Program-made: the position numbers and the translations under genes | Notes under the pieces: generated by a model | Told to the model about the DNA's origin: nothing | The model's input: the letters and a program-made list of their open reading frames with translations, nothing else | Databases searched by the model: none | In this document: positions 36,577 to 45,752 of the stretch, one piece after another | Numbering within the stretch: the first letter of the stretch is position 1 | Layout of the letters: every line of letters begins with the position of its first letter | DNA from: Agathobacter rectalis ATCC 33656 | GTDB taxonomy: Bacteria; Bacillota; Clostridia; Lachnospirales; Lachnospiraceae | NCBI RefSeq assembly: GCF_000020605.1 | Contig: NC_012781.1 | Coordinates: 434,001-498,000 of the forward strand | Direction of reading: 5' to 3' | Length of the DNA stretch: 64,000 nucleotides

Positions 36577-37349
36577 GCACATTAATAACTATAATAGTAA
36601 CATTTTTTGCCGGTATGGGCGCAGGCCTTGGAACCGGCTTTGCGGGACTAAGCGCAGCAGCAGTAATAAGCCCTATGCTCATTACATTTTTGGGAATGGA
36701 CCCTTATATGGCAGTGGGAATAGCCCTGTCGTCTGATGTACTTGCCAGCGCAGTGTCAGCCTATACATATGGAAAGAACAAGAACCTTGATGTAAAAAAC
36801 GGGCTCATAATGATGGTCACGGTTTTATGCTTCACGGTTGTTGGAAGCTATGTATCAAGCCTTGTGCCGTCAGCAACAATGGGCAACTTTTCGGTATTTA
36901 TGACATTTTTACTCGGAATCAAGTTTATAGTCCGTCCTGTCATGACAACAAAGGAGGCCATGCAGGGAGTTTCAGCTAAAAAGAGAGCTGTCCAGTCAAT
37001 CATCTGCGGTGTGATTATCGGATTTATCTGTGGCTTCATAGGTGCGGGAGGCGGTATGATGATGCTCCTCATCCTCACATCGGTGCTTGGCTATGAGCTT
37101 AAGACTGCAGTCGGAACGAGCGTATTTATCATGGCATTTACAGCCTTTACAGGAGCTGCCTCGCACTTTGCCATCGGTGGAAAACCGGACTGGTTTGTGC
37201 TGCTTTTATGTATTGCATTTACACTCCTTTGGGCGAGAATTGCAGCGGTCTTTGCAAACAAGGCATCCGCAAAAACCTTAAATCGTGCCACAGGTATTGT
37301 ACTTGTAATACTTGGCATCGTGGTATTTGCATTTTCACTTCTGAGCTGA
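36573..37349 (+). CDS. TSUP (TauE/SafE) family membrane transporter
   Basis: 258 residues, about 7-8 hydrophobic segments in two related halves. The half-repeat motifs GMGAGLGTGFAGLSAA and CGFIGAGGGMMML are the hallmark of the TSUP family, which exports or imports sulfur-containing organic anions such as sulfite, sulfoacetate or taurine-derived compounds. Actual substrate unknown. Translationally coupled to the MarR regulator. Confidence 0.88.
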   Translation: MSTLITIIVTFFAGMGAGLGTGFAGLSAAAVISPMLITFLGMDPYMAVGIALSSDVLASAVSAYTYGKNKNLDVKNGLIMMVTVLCFTVVGSYVSSLVPSATMGNFSVFMTFLLGIKFIVRPVMTTKEAMQGVSAKKRAVQSIICGVIIGFICGFIGAGGGMMMLLILTSVLGYELKTAVGTSVFIMAFTAFTGAASHFAIGGKPDWFVLLLCIAFTLLWARIAAVFANKASAKTLNRATGIVLVILGIVVFAFSLLS

Positions 37350-37371
37350 TTTTTCCTGAATATATAACTGC

Positions 37372-37631
37372 AAGCCCCGGCTGCCCGACCGGCACACACA
37401 GCTTCCCCGCGTGCGAATAGCGAAGCTGCTTAGATACTGTAGAAATTATGCCATGAAACACAGAAACGCTCCTGCATGGACGCAGGGGCGAGGAGAACCG
37501 CGCCACGGACGGCGCGTTTCGACGGTTTCGTCAGGCATAGAAGCTCTTCAAGCATAATTTCGTACAGTATCTTAGCAGCGCAGCGTAGCACGCGGGGGAA
37601 GCTGTGTGTGCCGGTCGGGCAGCCGGGACTT
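37372..37631 (+). repeat. Family A palindromic element, copy 1 (candidate structured RNA)
   Basis: Outer arms 37372-37413 and 37589-37631 are complementary over about 42 bases with one mismatch and one bulge. Inside, GCTGCTTAGATACTGTA pairs with TACAGTATCTTAGCAGC, then GAAATTATGC with GCATAATTTC. The centre holds two hairpins whose loops read ATGGAC (stem GCTCCTGC/GCAGGGGC) and ACGGAC (stem CGCGCC/GGCGCG). The core is shared with copies 2 and 3; the arms are not. Lies between the TSUP gene and a chemoreceptor gene, no ORF of note. Confidence 0.7.
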
Positions 37632-37895
37632 ACATCATTACATAAAACAAGAAAAAATCATCATATGTATTTTAAGGGGATTGCGAAAAAAATCTACCAT
37701 TTTGTGCAAAACCACATATTTAATAGAAAGATTCACATAAAGATTATTGAGAATATAGTATTGCTCCCTTAGAAAAATAGTACTATACTGAATTTGTCTG
37801 ATGAATTTAGACTTGAGTATAAATGCCCTTGAGTATAAATAATAATATAATTAAATGGTCAAAAGGTATCATAAGATAGGAGGAAATAACAAACT
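37632..37895 (+). promoter_or_regulatory. Leader of the chemoreceptor gene
   Basis: AT-rich. CTTGAGTATAAAT occurs twice, at 37812 and 37828 (16 bases apart), about 55-85 bases before the ATG; this may be a binding site or a small duplication. I see no convincing sigma-28 motility promoter. AGGAGG lies 10 bases before the start codon. Confidence 0.35.
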
Positions 37896-39608
37896 ATGTC
37901 TTCAAAAAAAGATGCGATGAAAAAGAAATTGGAAAACATGCATTTGGGTGAAAGGATTAACTATGGCTATAGAATGGTTATTACCATGATGCTTATTTCG
38001 GGACTGCTTTCGATTGCGGTCATTGGTGTGTTGTTTTTCAATATGTTAAACTATGTAAACAAGGTAAATGCTGCCGATCAGGCGGTTAAGACATGTAGAA
38101 TAAATGTAAATGCAGCGGCTAGAAATGTAAGAGAGATGGCACTTAATCCTGACAAATCAACATATGACGACTATGAGCAGGGCGCAAAAGAAAAGCTTGA
38201 AGATGTTGATGTGCAGTTAAAAACAATAAAAAAATCAGGTATCGTTCCTGAGAATCAGTATAATGAATATTCAAAGGCTCTTTCTGACTGGGCGAATATC
38301 GGATACTCAATCATGGATAAGATTAAAGCCGGACAGAAGGATGAGGCTGTTGATCAGATTATCAATGAGTGTACACCAAAGTTAAATAAAACAGTTGAGC
38401 TTGCAAAGGAAATCAACAAGCTGACTGACGAAAGAAGCCATCAGGCAGTTGTAAGGACATATGTATGTGCTGCAGTCGGACTCATAGTCATCATTATCTG
38501 TCTGATATGTGCATGGCAGTTGACAAAGAGAACAGGAAAGATCGTGCTTGATACAATCCTTGAGCCATTACATGCAATCGAGGAAGTGGCAAAGGAGCTG
38601 ACAGAAGGAAATCTTCACAGCACACTTGATTACCGTTCAGAGGATGAAATCGGTAGATTGGCACACAGCATGAGAAAGTCTATCCGTATTCTCGGCTCAT
38701 ATGTGGATGATATAGACAGGTCGATGAAGCTCTTTGCGGACGGACATTTTGATGCACAGCCGGAAGTAGAGTGGAGAGGCGATTTTGTAGGTATTTTACA
38801 TTCATTTATGGAATTTGAAAAAAGTATGGCAGTCACCATAAAGGGAATCCAGAATGTATCAAGCGAGGTTTCAAGTGCGGCAGAGCAGGTAGCTGCAAGC
38901 TCAAATGACCTTGCAGACGGTGCAACCAATCAGGCTGCGGTTGTAGAGGAACTGACAGCGACGGTTGAGGGAGTTTCAGAGCAGGTGGAGCAGAATTCAA
39001 AGAGTGCAAAGGAAATCAGTGGAAGAGTGGATGAGCTTGGAGGTGCAATTTGGGAAAGCAATGGAAAGATGCAGGAGATGGTTACATCTATGCATGAAAT
39101 AAACGAAGCCTCTAAACAGATAGATCAGATTATATCAACCATTAATGAGATTGCATCACAGACCAACCTGCTTGCATTAAACGCTTCTATTGAGGCAGCA
39201 AGAGCAGGGGAGGCAGGAAAAGGCTTTGCGGTTGTGGCAAATCAGGTAAATATGCTTGCCGATCAAAGTGCACAGGCTGCAAAGGAATCAGCTGCGCTTA
39301 TAGAGACATCTGTGCAGGCTGTTGAAAAAGGCATGAATATTGCAGAGCAGACAGCTTCACAGCTTGAAGAAGTAGCAGAGAACTCTAAGGTGATTACAAA
39401 AGAGGTGACTAATATAGCTGATACACTGGAGACCCAGACCAGTGAGATCAAGCAGATTAACGAAGGAATTGAGCAGATCAATGATGTTGTACAGACCAAT
39501 TCAGCAACATCACAGGAGTGTGCGGCTGCGAGCCAGCAGATGAGCAGTGAATCAGAAAATCTGAGTGAAATGATAGCAAAATTCAAAATCTCAGACATTG
39601 AAGAGTAA
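37896..39608 (+). CDS. Methyl-accepting chemotaxis protein
   Basis: 570 residues. TM1 at about 27-50, a four-helix-bundle-type extracellular sensor of about 140 residues, TM2 at about 190-212 ([20 protein letters not shown]), HAMP ([21 protein letters not shown]), and a signalling domain whose tip is the conserved [33 protein letters not shown], shown here for its key residues. It controls CheA. No CheB/CheR docking pentapeptide at the C-terminus. Followed 21 bases later by an EAL-domain gene, so chemotaxis and c-di-GMP signalling seem to be transcribed together. Confidence 0.95.
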   Translation: MSSKKDAMKKKLENMHLGERINYGYRMVITMMLISGLLSIAVIGVLFFNMLNYVNKVNAADQAVKTCRINVNAAARNVREMALNPDKSTYDDYEQGAKEKLEDVDVQLKTIKKSGIVPENQYNEYSKALSDWANIGYSIMDKIKAGQKDEAVDQIINECTPKLNKTVELAKEINKLTDERSHQAVVRTYVCAAVGLIVIIICLICAWQLTKRTGKIVLDTILEPLHAIEEVAKELTEGNLHSTLDYRSEDEIGRLAHSMRKSIRILGSYVDDIDRSMKLFADGHFDAQPEVEWRGDFVGILHSFMEFEKSMAVTIKGIQNVSSEVSSAAEQVAASSNDLADGATNQAAVVEELTATVEGVSEQVEQNSKSAKEISGRVDELGGAIWESNGKMQEMVTSMHEINEASKQIDQIISTINEIASQTNLLALNASIEAARAGEAGKGFAVVANQVNMLADQSAQAAKESAALIETSVQAVEKGMNIAEQTASQLEEVAENSKVITKEVTNIADTLETQTSEIKQINEGIEQINDVVQTNSATSQECAAASQQMSSESENLSEMIAKFKISDIEE

Positions 39609-39629
39609 TATAATAGAAGGTGAAATTTA

Positions 39630-41306
39630 ATGAGGGCTTTTGATGCATATAAAATACTTGACGAGCAGGAGGCAGGAAGTCTGATAGACTTAATTGCACC
39701 TTGTATGGATGATTATCTGTATATTATAGATTTAAAGAATGATACACTGAGGATATCACAGTCAGCGGTAGAGCGTTTTATGCTTCCTGATAAATTTATG
39801 AATGATGCAACAAAGCATCTTCGTACATTGGTTTATGAGAAAGACCGTAAGCTGCTCGAAAATCACAAGCGTAAAATATATGATGGAAAAGAAAAAAGGT
39901 ACAACGTGCTATGTCGTTTGATGAACAGCAAAAATCTCCCGGTATGGATTAACTGCCGTGGGGAGGTCATCAATGACGAGGCGGGGAAACCACGATATAT
40001 TATAGGCTGCATGAACGAGACAGGAACAAGGCAGCGAGCTGACAATATCAGTGGGCTGTTAGGTGAAAAGGAGATGGCATCATATCTCTATTCACAGCCT
40101 AAAGAGAAGCTGTCAGGTTATTTCATACAGATTGGAATTGACGATTTTGGGATAATCAATAATGTTCAGGGTCAGATATATGGCAACTACATACTTAAAA
40201 GAGTGGCCGAATGCATAGCAGAATGTCTCTCAAGCGGTCAGAGAATATATCATCTTGTTACAGATAAGTATATGCTTGTGGATATGCTTAGCAAATCGCA
40301 GGATGATGTGGTGCAGTTGTTCAAAAGGATAGGTGAAAAAATTGATGAGTTTATAGTTGATGAAAACTATAAATCAATCTTTTCGATTTCTGCCGGAGTG
40401 ACAGATATATCAACACTGGCAGAGGACGCAATAGAGTGCAGGAAAAAGTCGGATTTTTCTTTAAAATGCGCAAAAAAAAGAGGCGGAGGAAGCCTTTATT
40501 TCTTCGAGGAAGAGGATTATAAAGTGTCATTGCGCAAAAATACCATCCTGAGTGCGCTTCGTAGCGCAACTGTAAATGATTTTGAAGGCTTTGAGGTATA
40601 TTATCAGCCTATCTTAGATAGTGCTGATCGAATAATCGGTGCAGAGGCACTTTTACGGTTTTTCATGCATTCGGATGAGGGCGATGAAATGATTTCCCCG
40701 GTTGAGTTTATTCCTTTACTGGAGAAGAGCAGGCTCATCATTCCGGTTGGAGAGTTTGTATTGAACGAAGCAGCAAAAATGTGCCGTGAAATGCAGCAGT
40801 ATATTGCGGATTTCAGGGTAAATATCAATGTATCATATATACAGATTATGCGTGGAAGTATGGCAAATAAAATCCTTACTGCTATCCGGGCAAACAATCT
40901 GAGACCTGAATCCATCTGTATCGAAATGACAGAGAGTGGATTCATGGATATGACGCCATGTTTTTGCAGCTTCAGGAAAAAGCTTGATGAGAATAATATC
41001 CAGTTCATAATAGATGATTTTGGAACAGGCTATTCAAATCTTCGCTATATCAGTGAGATGAACCCGGACTATGTAAAGATAGATAAGGATTTTACGGCAA
41101 GGGCGATGAGCAGTGAGAAGGACTATGAGCTGTTCAGAAAGATTATAGAGATGGTTCACAGTATAAATATAAAAATCTGCATTGAGGGAATTGAGAAGGA
41201 AGAGTGGGCTTGCGCAATGAAAGAAATCCATGTAGATTATATGCAGGGATATCTGTATGGCAGACCATGCGAAAAAGGCGTTTTTTTAAACAACTATGGG
41301 ATATAA
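39630..41306 (+). CDS. c-di-GMP phosphodiesterase: PAS, degenerate GGDEF, EAL
   Basis: 558 residues, cytoplasmic. PAS-like domain at about 20-130, a degenerate GGDEF domain at about 145-290 in which the catalytic GGDEF is replaced by VTDKYM, then EAL at about 310-550. Phosphodiesterase residues are present: EALLR, the Asn of VNINVS, ICIEMTE, DDFGTG, VKIDK, IEGIE and MQGYLYGRP, so it should hydrolyse c-di-GMP while the GGDEF part is regulatory. AGGTGAAA precedes the ATG. Probably cotranscribed with the chemoreceptor. Confidence 0.9.
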   Translation: MRAFDAYKILDEQEAGSLIDLIAPCMDDYLYIIDLKNDTLRISQSAVERFMLPDKFMNDATKHLRTLVYEKDRKLLENHKRKIYDGKEKRYNVLCRLMNSKNLPVWINCRGEVINDEAGKPRYIIGCMNETGTRQRADNISGLLGEKEMASYLYSQPKEKLSGYFIQIGIDDFGIINNVQGQIYGNYILKRVAECIAECLSSGQRIYHLVTDKYMLVDMLSKSQDDVVQLFKRIGEKIDEFIVDENYKSIFSISAGVTDISTLAEDAIECRKKSDFSLKCAKKRGGGSLYFFEEEDYKVSLRKNTILSALRSATVNDFEGFEVYYQPILDSADRIIGAEALLRFFMHSDEGDEMISPVEFIPLLEKSRLIIPVGEFVLNEAAKMCREMQQYIADFRVNINVSYIQIMRGSMANKILTAIRANNLRPESICIEMTESGFMDMTPCFCSFRKKLDENNIQFIIDDFGTGYSNLRYISEMNPDYVKIDKDFTARAMSSEKDYELFRKIIEMVHSINIKICIEGIEKEEWACAMKEIHVDYMQGYLYGRPCEKGVFLNNYGI

Positions 41307-41420
41307 GGAATATTTTCCGGGAGTTACAGACAAAAAGAATGCCAATGAAATATTTGAAAGAATATTTAAACGTACAGAAAAACTAAACATCAAGGTATTG
41401 GGCAACAGGAGGCAAATCAC

Positions 41421-42101
41421 ATGCAAAATTCCAAAGAAAAAACTCTTTCCCAAAGGATTGCAGAGAGAATTATCAAATACATACTGGAGGAAAATCTGCA
41501 GCCGGGTGACAAGCTTCCGAACGAAACCGTAATGTGTGAACGGCTGAATGTTGGAAGAAGCTCTCTGCGTGAAGCTATGCGAGCACTCGCATCACGTAAT
41601 GTGATCACCATACGCCAAGGCTCCGGTTCATATGTTTCCGCCACTCCCGGGATGATTGATGATCCATTCGGCCTGACCTTTGTTGAAGATAAACAAAAGA
41701 TGATTAAAGATCTGATGGAAATCAGATTTCTAATCGAACCATCCATAGCTGCCATGGCCGCTATCCGTGCAGATGAGACAGATATCAAAAACATACTTAC
41801 TGCATGTGAAAATACCGAAAAGCTCCTTCTTGCAAATAAAAATCACGCTGAAAAGGATATAGCATTTCATACTGCTATTGCCTTAAGCAGCAAAAATATA
41901 GTTGTTCCAAAGCTGGTTCCTATCATCAACAGTTCAATTCCTCTGATCCGTGAGTCTGCAAAATTCACCATGCGTGATGAAACCATCGAAATTCATCGTG
42001 AAATTGCAGATGCAATTGCAGCCCACGATGCCGTCCGTGCCCACGATGCGATGTATCTGCATCTGATCTACAACCGGAAGCATATAAAATCCATAAATTA
42101 A
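41421..42101 (+). CDS. GntR-family regulator, FadR/FCD subgroup
   Basis: 226 residues. Winged helix at about 8-75 (QPGDKLPNETVMCERLNVGRSSLREAMRALASRNVITIRQGSGSYV), then a helical FCD domain at about 95-220 with the metal/ligand residues expected (DIAFHTAIA; EIHREIADAI; DAMYLHL). The family responds to organic acids, often uronates or lactate, but no target operon lies beside it. Codon choice is visibly richer in TCC, ATC and CCG than in flanking genes, suggesting later arrival. AGGAGG lies 8 bases before the ATG. Confidence 0.9.
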   Translation: MQNSKEKTLSQRIAERIIKYILEENLQPGDKLPNETVMCERLNVGRSSLREAMRALASRNVITIRQGSGSYVSATPGMIDDPFGLTFVEDKQKMIKDLMEIRFLIEPSIAAMAAIRADETDIKNILTACENTEKLLLANKNHAEKDIAFHTAIALSSKNIVVPKLVPIINSSIPLIRESAKFTMRDETIEIHREIADAIAAHDAVRAHDAMYLHLIYNRKHIKSIN

Positions 42102-42296
42102 TGACTGTCCGGTTATCACCGGCCACACTGCGATGTGACCGGCAGTACCATATTTTATGGTTCTGGCGCTTGAAATAGTCGCCCAGCAACCTGTTTACAT
42201 TATACATCATAAGTCATTTTGGTTGGAATGTCAAAGTATTGCTAATGATAAAACAAAAAGTTGATATATTACTACATAAGAAAGAAGGATGAAATT
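42102..42296 (+). other. Intergenic region after the GntR gene
   Basis: CCGGCCACA and TGTGACCGG (around 42118-42143) can form an imperfect hairpin but no T-run follows, so its terminator role is doubtful. An AT-rich stretch before the hemerythrin gene contains its promoter; I cannot define hexamers with confidence. Confidence 0.3.
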
Positions 42297-42698
42297 ATGT
42301 ATGAAATGAAACCAGAATATTATATCGGAATAGATATGATTGATGAAGAGCACAAGCAGTTATTTAAATATGCAGATGAAGCATATGAACTGCTGCATGA
42401 TGAGTTTACACCGGATAAATATGATAAGATGGATATCATCTTGGAGAAGCTCCGCGACTACACAGTAAAGCACTTTGCTGACGAGGAGCAGTACATGGAA
42501 TCAATACATTACAAGAAGATGTTTACACAGAAGGTTCAGCATATGGAATTTGTACAAAAGCTGGATGAGTTCATTGAGCATCATAGTGATGAGGAGATAG
42601 ATCAGGATGAGCAGATCATGGGAATCCTCAAGTATCTCACAGACTGGCTGATAAACCATATCCTGTATGTTGACTGTCAGATACCGAAGCCACAATAA
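42297..42698 (+). CDS. Bacteriohemerythrin
   Basis: 133 residues from the ATG at 42297 (AAGGATGA upstream). Diiron-binding residues are visible: IDEEHKQLF, KHFADEEQYM, the His of VQHMEFVQ and LINHILYVD. The four-helix protein binds O2 and may sense it, deliver it or buffer against it in this anaerobe. It is placed between c-di-GMP genes, and in many clostridia hemerythrins accompany motility genes. Confidence 0.92.
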   Translation: MYEMKPEYYIGIDMIDEEHKQLFKYADEAYELLHDEFTPDKYDKMDIILEKLRDYTVKHFADEEQYMESIHYKKMFTQKVQHMEFVQKLDEFIEHHSDEEIDQDEQIMGILKYLTDWLINHILYVDCQIPKPQ

Positions 42699-42726
42699 AG
42701 TACCTGAGTTTTAGCAAAGAGTAAGT

Positions 42727-42994
42727 ACCGCAGGTCGCCGTCTGCCGTGGTAGCGCACATACTCCCCGTAAGCGAATAGCGAAGCGGCTTAGATACTGTA
42801 GAAATTATGCCGTGAAACACAGAAATGCCCAGCCATGGACGGCTGGGCAAGGCGTTATGCGCCATGGACGGCGCATAAAAGCCGGTTTCGTCAAGCATAG
42901 AAAGACTGTAAGCATAATTTCGTACAGAATCTTAGCCGCGCAGCGTAGCTTACGGGGAGTATGTGCGCTGCCACGGCAGGCGGTGGCATGCGGT
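42727..42994 (+). repeat. Family A palindromic element, copy 2 (candidate structured RNA)
   Basis: Outer arms 42727-42770 and 42951-42994 match over 44 positions with 39 Watson-Crick pairs, four + strand G.U wobbles and one mismatch. They share no sequence with the arms of copies 1 or 3. Inner stems: GCGGCTTAGATACTGTA with TACAGAATCTTAGCCGC, then GAAATTATGC with GCATAATTTC. Two central hairpins both have ATGGAC loops (stems GCCCAGCC/GGCTGGGC and TTATGCGCC/GGCGCATAA). Sits between hemerythrin and diguanylate cyclase genes. Confidence 0.7.
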
Positions 42995-43050
42995 CCGTAA
43001 TTTTATAGAAAAATATAGCGTAATCAGCATATATTTGGTATAATTTGGAT

Positions 43051-44481
43051 ATGAAAAATAAGCGAAGATTTGCAATGGTCTCAGTTTCAGTAATCGTAGT
43101 AGCATTGATTCTCGAGGCGGGAATTTTGAAATATGTAAATGATGCAAATGCATATAAGCTATCAAAGGTGCTTCTGGATCGTGTTTTCACTGTGCTCGAT
43201 AAAAATGACCAGAGTGAGGAGGAGCTTATAGAATCGTTAAAGGACGATTATATAGTCAGGGCAAAAGCAGTGTCATATATCGTAGATGCAAAGCCACAGG
43301 TAGAAAATGATGTGGAGGAATTGCAAAAGATAGCAAAGCTGATGTCGGTAGATGAGATACATCTGTTTGATGAAACAGGTTGTATAACCAGCGGCAGCGT
43401 GCCAAAATACTTTGGCTACAGCTTTGATTCGGGGACTCAGATGTCATATTTTAAACCAATGCTCACCGATAAGAGCCTTACGATGTGTCAGGATGTCACA
43501 CCGAATACATCAGAGGGAAAGGCAATGATGTATGCCATTACCTGGAATGAGGCTGGCACAATGATGGTACAGGTGGGTTTGAAGCCGCAAAGGCTCTTAG
43601 ATGAATTGAAGCAGAATGAAATATCTACAGTGGTTTCTGACATGCCTGTGTACAAGGGCATGGAACTTTATGTGGCAGATGCAGATACAGAACTGGTTAA
43701 GGGGGCCACAGATTGTGACAAAATAGGAAAAACCTTCCACGATTTAGGCCTTCCAACAGATATTAAGGAAAGCGATAAGCCAACAGTAAGGCAGATTAGC
43801 GTAAATGATTCAGGCTGCAGATGTGTAATCAGGAGAGGTGACAAATATATAGTGGCTGTCACCATTGACAAATCCTTTTATATGACGAACAGCGTAGTAG
43901 CACTGCTTGTAGTTGGCATATATCTTATACTCGCATCGTGCTGTATTATGTATATGTTTTCGAAGATTATGAAGGAAAAATATGAGAAAGAAAAGCTGTT
44001 GTATATATCGAATACTGATGCACTTACAGGGTGCCTGAACAGACATGCCTATGAGACAGATATCAATAAGCTTGATTTGAAAAAAGAGTGGATATATATA
44101 TCACTTGATTTAAACAGCTTAAAGCATGTAAACGATACATATGGACATGCTGCGGGTGATGAGATGATTTGCGCAGCCGCAACATGCATGATGGCAAGCT
44201 TTGGTGAGTTTGGCAGGGTGTACAGAATAGGCGGAGATGAGTTTGCTGTGATAATTACACAAAAGCCGGATGAGCTTGATGCTATGACAAAGCATTTCGA
44301 CAGCAGTGTAGCCGAATGGAGAGGAAAAATCGTCGATTCCATGACCATCTCATACGGATGTGTAAGAAGTCTGGAGGAAGACTGGGAGTTTGTATACGAT
44401 ATTGCGAAGGAAGCAGACAGGAGAATGTATGCAAGCAAGGCGCGCTATTACAGTGACAGTGACATAGACAGGAGAAAGTAA
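43051..44481 (+). CDS. Membrane diguanylate cyclase (GGDEF)
   Basis: 476 residues from the ATG at 43051. TM1 (about 8-28), an extracellular sensor of about 240 residues, TM2 (VVALLVVGIYLILASCCIMYMF), then GGDEF with substrate motifs LDLNSLKHVNDTYGHAAGDE and active site RIGGDEFAVI. No RxxD inhibitory site is visible five residues upstream of GGDEF. It makes c-di-GMP, opposing the EAL protein upstream. No Shine-Dalgarno sequence precedes the start; instead a TATAAT ends 7 bases before it, so the mRNA may be leaderless. Confidence 0.92.
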   Translation: MKNKRRFAMVSVSVIVVALILEAGILKYVNDANAYKLSKVLLDRVFTVLDKNDQSEEELIESLKDDYIVRAKAVSYIVDAKPQVENDVEELQKIAKLMSVDEIHLFDETGCITSGSVPKYFGYSFDSGTQMSYFKPMLTDKSLTMCQDVTPNTSEGKAMMYAITWNEAGTMMVQVGLKPQRLLDELKQNEISTVVSDMPVYKGMELYVADADTELVKGATDCDKIGKTFHDLGLPTDIKESDKPTVRQISVNDSGCRCVIRRGDKYIVAVTIDKSFYMTNSVVALLVVGIYLILASCCIMYMFSKIMKEKYEKEKLLYISNTDALTGCLNRHAYETDINKLDLKKEWIYISLDLNSLKHVNDTYGHAAGDEMICAAATCMMASFGEFGRVYRIGGDEFAVIITQKPDELDAMTKHFDSSVAEWRGKIVDSMTISYGCVRSLEEDWEFVYDIAKEADRRMYASKARYYSDSDIDRRK

Positions 44482-44489
44482 ATTAAAAT

Positions 44490-44531
44490 AAAGATTCCAC
44501 CAATACGGATATGGTATTGATGGAATCTTTT
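44490..44531. terminator. Terminator between GGDEF and azlD genes
   Basis: AAAGATTCCA...AATAC pairs with GTATT...TGGAATCTTT around a short loop; T-tract on one strand and A-tract on the other suit both convergent genes. Confidence 0.75.
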
Positions 44532-44549
44532 AAGTGGGAAAATAAATAA

Positions 44550-44858
44550 TTAGTGGAACAGCTCTACAATAAATACCGCCACACAGGAAGCCACGGCGAC
44601 GGTTGTAAGCCCCTTGCCCTTTAATGCAAATATCACTGCCGCGATAAGTCCTGCTGCTGCACCAACCCACCAGTTAGTAGCATAAAACACTGCCGGAATA
44701 GTCATGGCGGTTAAAACTGCATACGGAATATAGTATAGAAAAGATCGCACGAAGCTGTTGTTGATCTTTTCTTTTATTGCGATAAAAGGAATAACGCGGA
44801 TCAGATATGTGGAGCCCGCGAGTATGAGTAAATATATAAAAAATACACTGTTTTTCAT
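44550..44858 (-). CDS. azlD: AzlD-family branched-chain amino acid exporter subunit
   Basis: 102 residues, three to four hydrophobic segments: VFFIYLLILAGSTYLIRVIPFIAIKEKINNSFVRSFLYYIPYAVLTAMTIPAVFYAT is the AzlD pattern. Works with AzlC, encoded 44 bases upstream, to export branched-chain amino acids or analogues. AAGGAG precedes the ATG. Confidence 0.9.
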   Translation of the reverse strand: MKNSVFFIYLLILAGSTYLIRVIPFIAIKEKINNSFVRSFLYYIPYAVLTAMTIPAVFYATNWWVGAAAGLIAAVIFALKGKGLTTVAVASCVAVFIVELFH

Positions 44859-44902
44859 TATGTAAAATCTCCTTATACGCTTATTATCAAATATTTAATA
44901 AA

Positions 44903-45604
44903 TCATTCCTTATCAGTATCATCTGCAACCGGAAACAGCAGCGAACCGATAACTGCAGCCACAATGGCTACAACAGTGATGGTGATACCGCTTGAAATCC
45001 TTGACAAAAACGGTATGTAGTAAAACATGCAGCTAAGCACGAGTGCAAGCAGCACAACAAACACGACCGCACGCGATTTCTTCATCTCAGGAACCACGAT
45101 AGCCACGAACATGCCATAAATAGCAAGACTCAGCGCACTCATAAGCCTATCCGGCAGGATGCTTCCCAGTATAGCACCTATCAGCGTACCGACAGCCCAG
45201 CCGATGTATGGAAGAGTTGAAAGTCCTGCAAAAAAGCTTCTGCTCACAGAATCCTCCTGGCTTGCCACGGCAAAAATTTCATCAGTCATCATAAAGCCGA
45301 GTATCCATCTTGAAATTCCGCTAAATCTGGAATCAGCCTTCTGACCAACCGAAATCGACATAAAGGAATATCTTATATTAATAGTAATCTGCGAAATAAG
45401 CATCTGGAAATACTGTCCCGGATGCATCATTATTCCAATGCCTGCAAACTGTCCGGCAGATGTGACAGTGGTCATCGAAATGAGCACAGCCTGCCACCAG
45501 GATAGTCCATATGACACCGCCATAATTCCAAAAGTAAATGAAACTGACAGATATCCCAGCGCAATCGGGATTCCTGCTGTCAGTCCTCGTTTATAGTTTT
45601 CCAT
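44903..45604 (-). CDS. azlC: AzlC-family branched-chain amino acid exporter subunit
   Basis: 233 residues, 6-8 hydrophobic segments. Typical start GLTAGIPIALGYLSVSFTFGIMAVSYGLSWWQAVLISMTTVTSAGQFAG and family sequence FMMTDEIFAV. First gene of the azlCD operon, transcribed on the - strand. AAGGAGAA precedes the ATG. Confidence 0.92.
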   Translation of the reverse strand: MENYKRGLTAGIPIALGYLSVSFTFGIMAVSYGLSWWQAVLISMTTVTSAGQFAGIGIMMHPGQYFQMLISQITINIRYSFMSISVGQKADSRFSGISRWILGFMMTDEIFAVASQEDSVSRSFFAGLSTLPYIGWAVGTLIGAILGSILPDRLMSALSLAIYGMFVAIVVPEMKKSRAVVFVVLLALVLSCMFYYIPFLSRISSGITITVVAIVAAVIGSLLFPVADDTDKE

Positions 45605-45752
45605 TCTAAATTCTCCTTAGCATAATACAACAACATGTTATTCTAGCACAAATTTCATGAAAATGCACTTTCAAATTGTATGTACCACTTTACAATCTTG
45701 CAGTTGCGCATCATGTAACTGCATAAAGACCGGTAATAATAATTGTAATTTG

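Noticed and set aside
37372-37631. Insertion sequence or group II intron
   Set aside because: No transposase or reverse transcriptase, no constant terminal repeats between copies, and no direct target duplication visible.
37476-37772. ORFs on both strands through family A copy 1 (and similar ones at 42812 and 61900)
   Set aside because: They run through paired stems, lack ribosome sites, and are not kept in frame between copies; GC-rich palindromes open many frames by chance.
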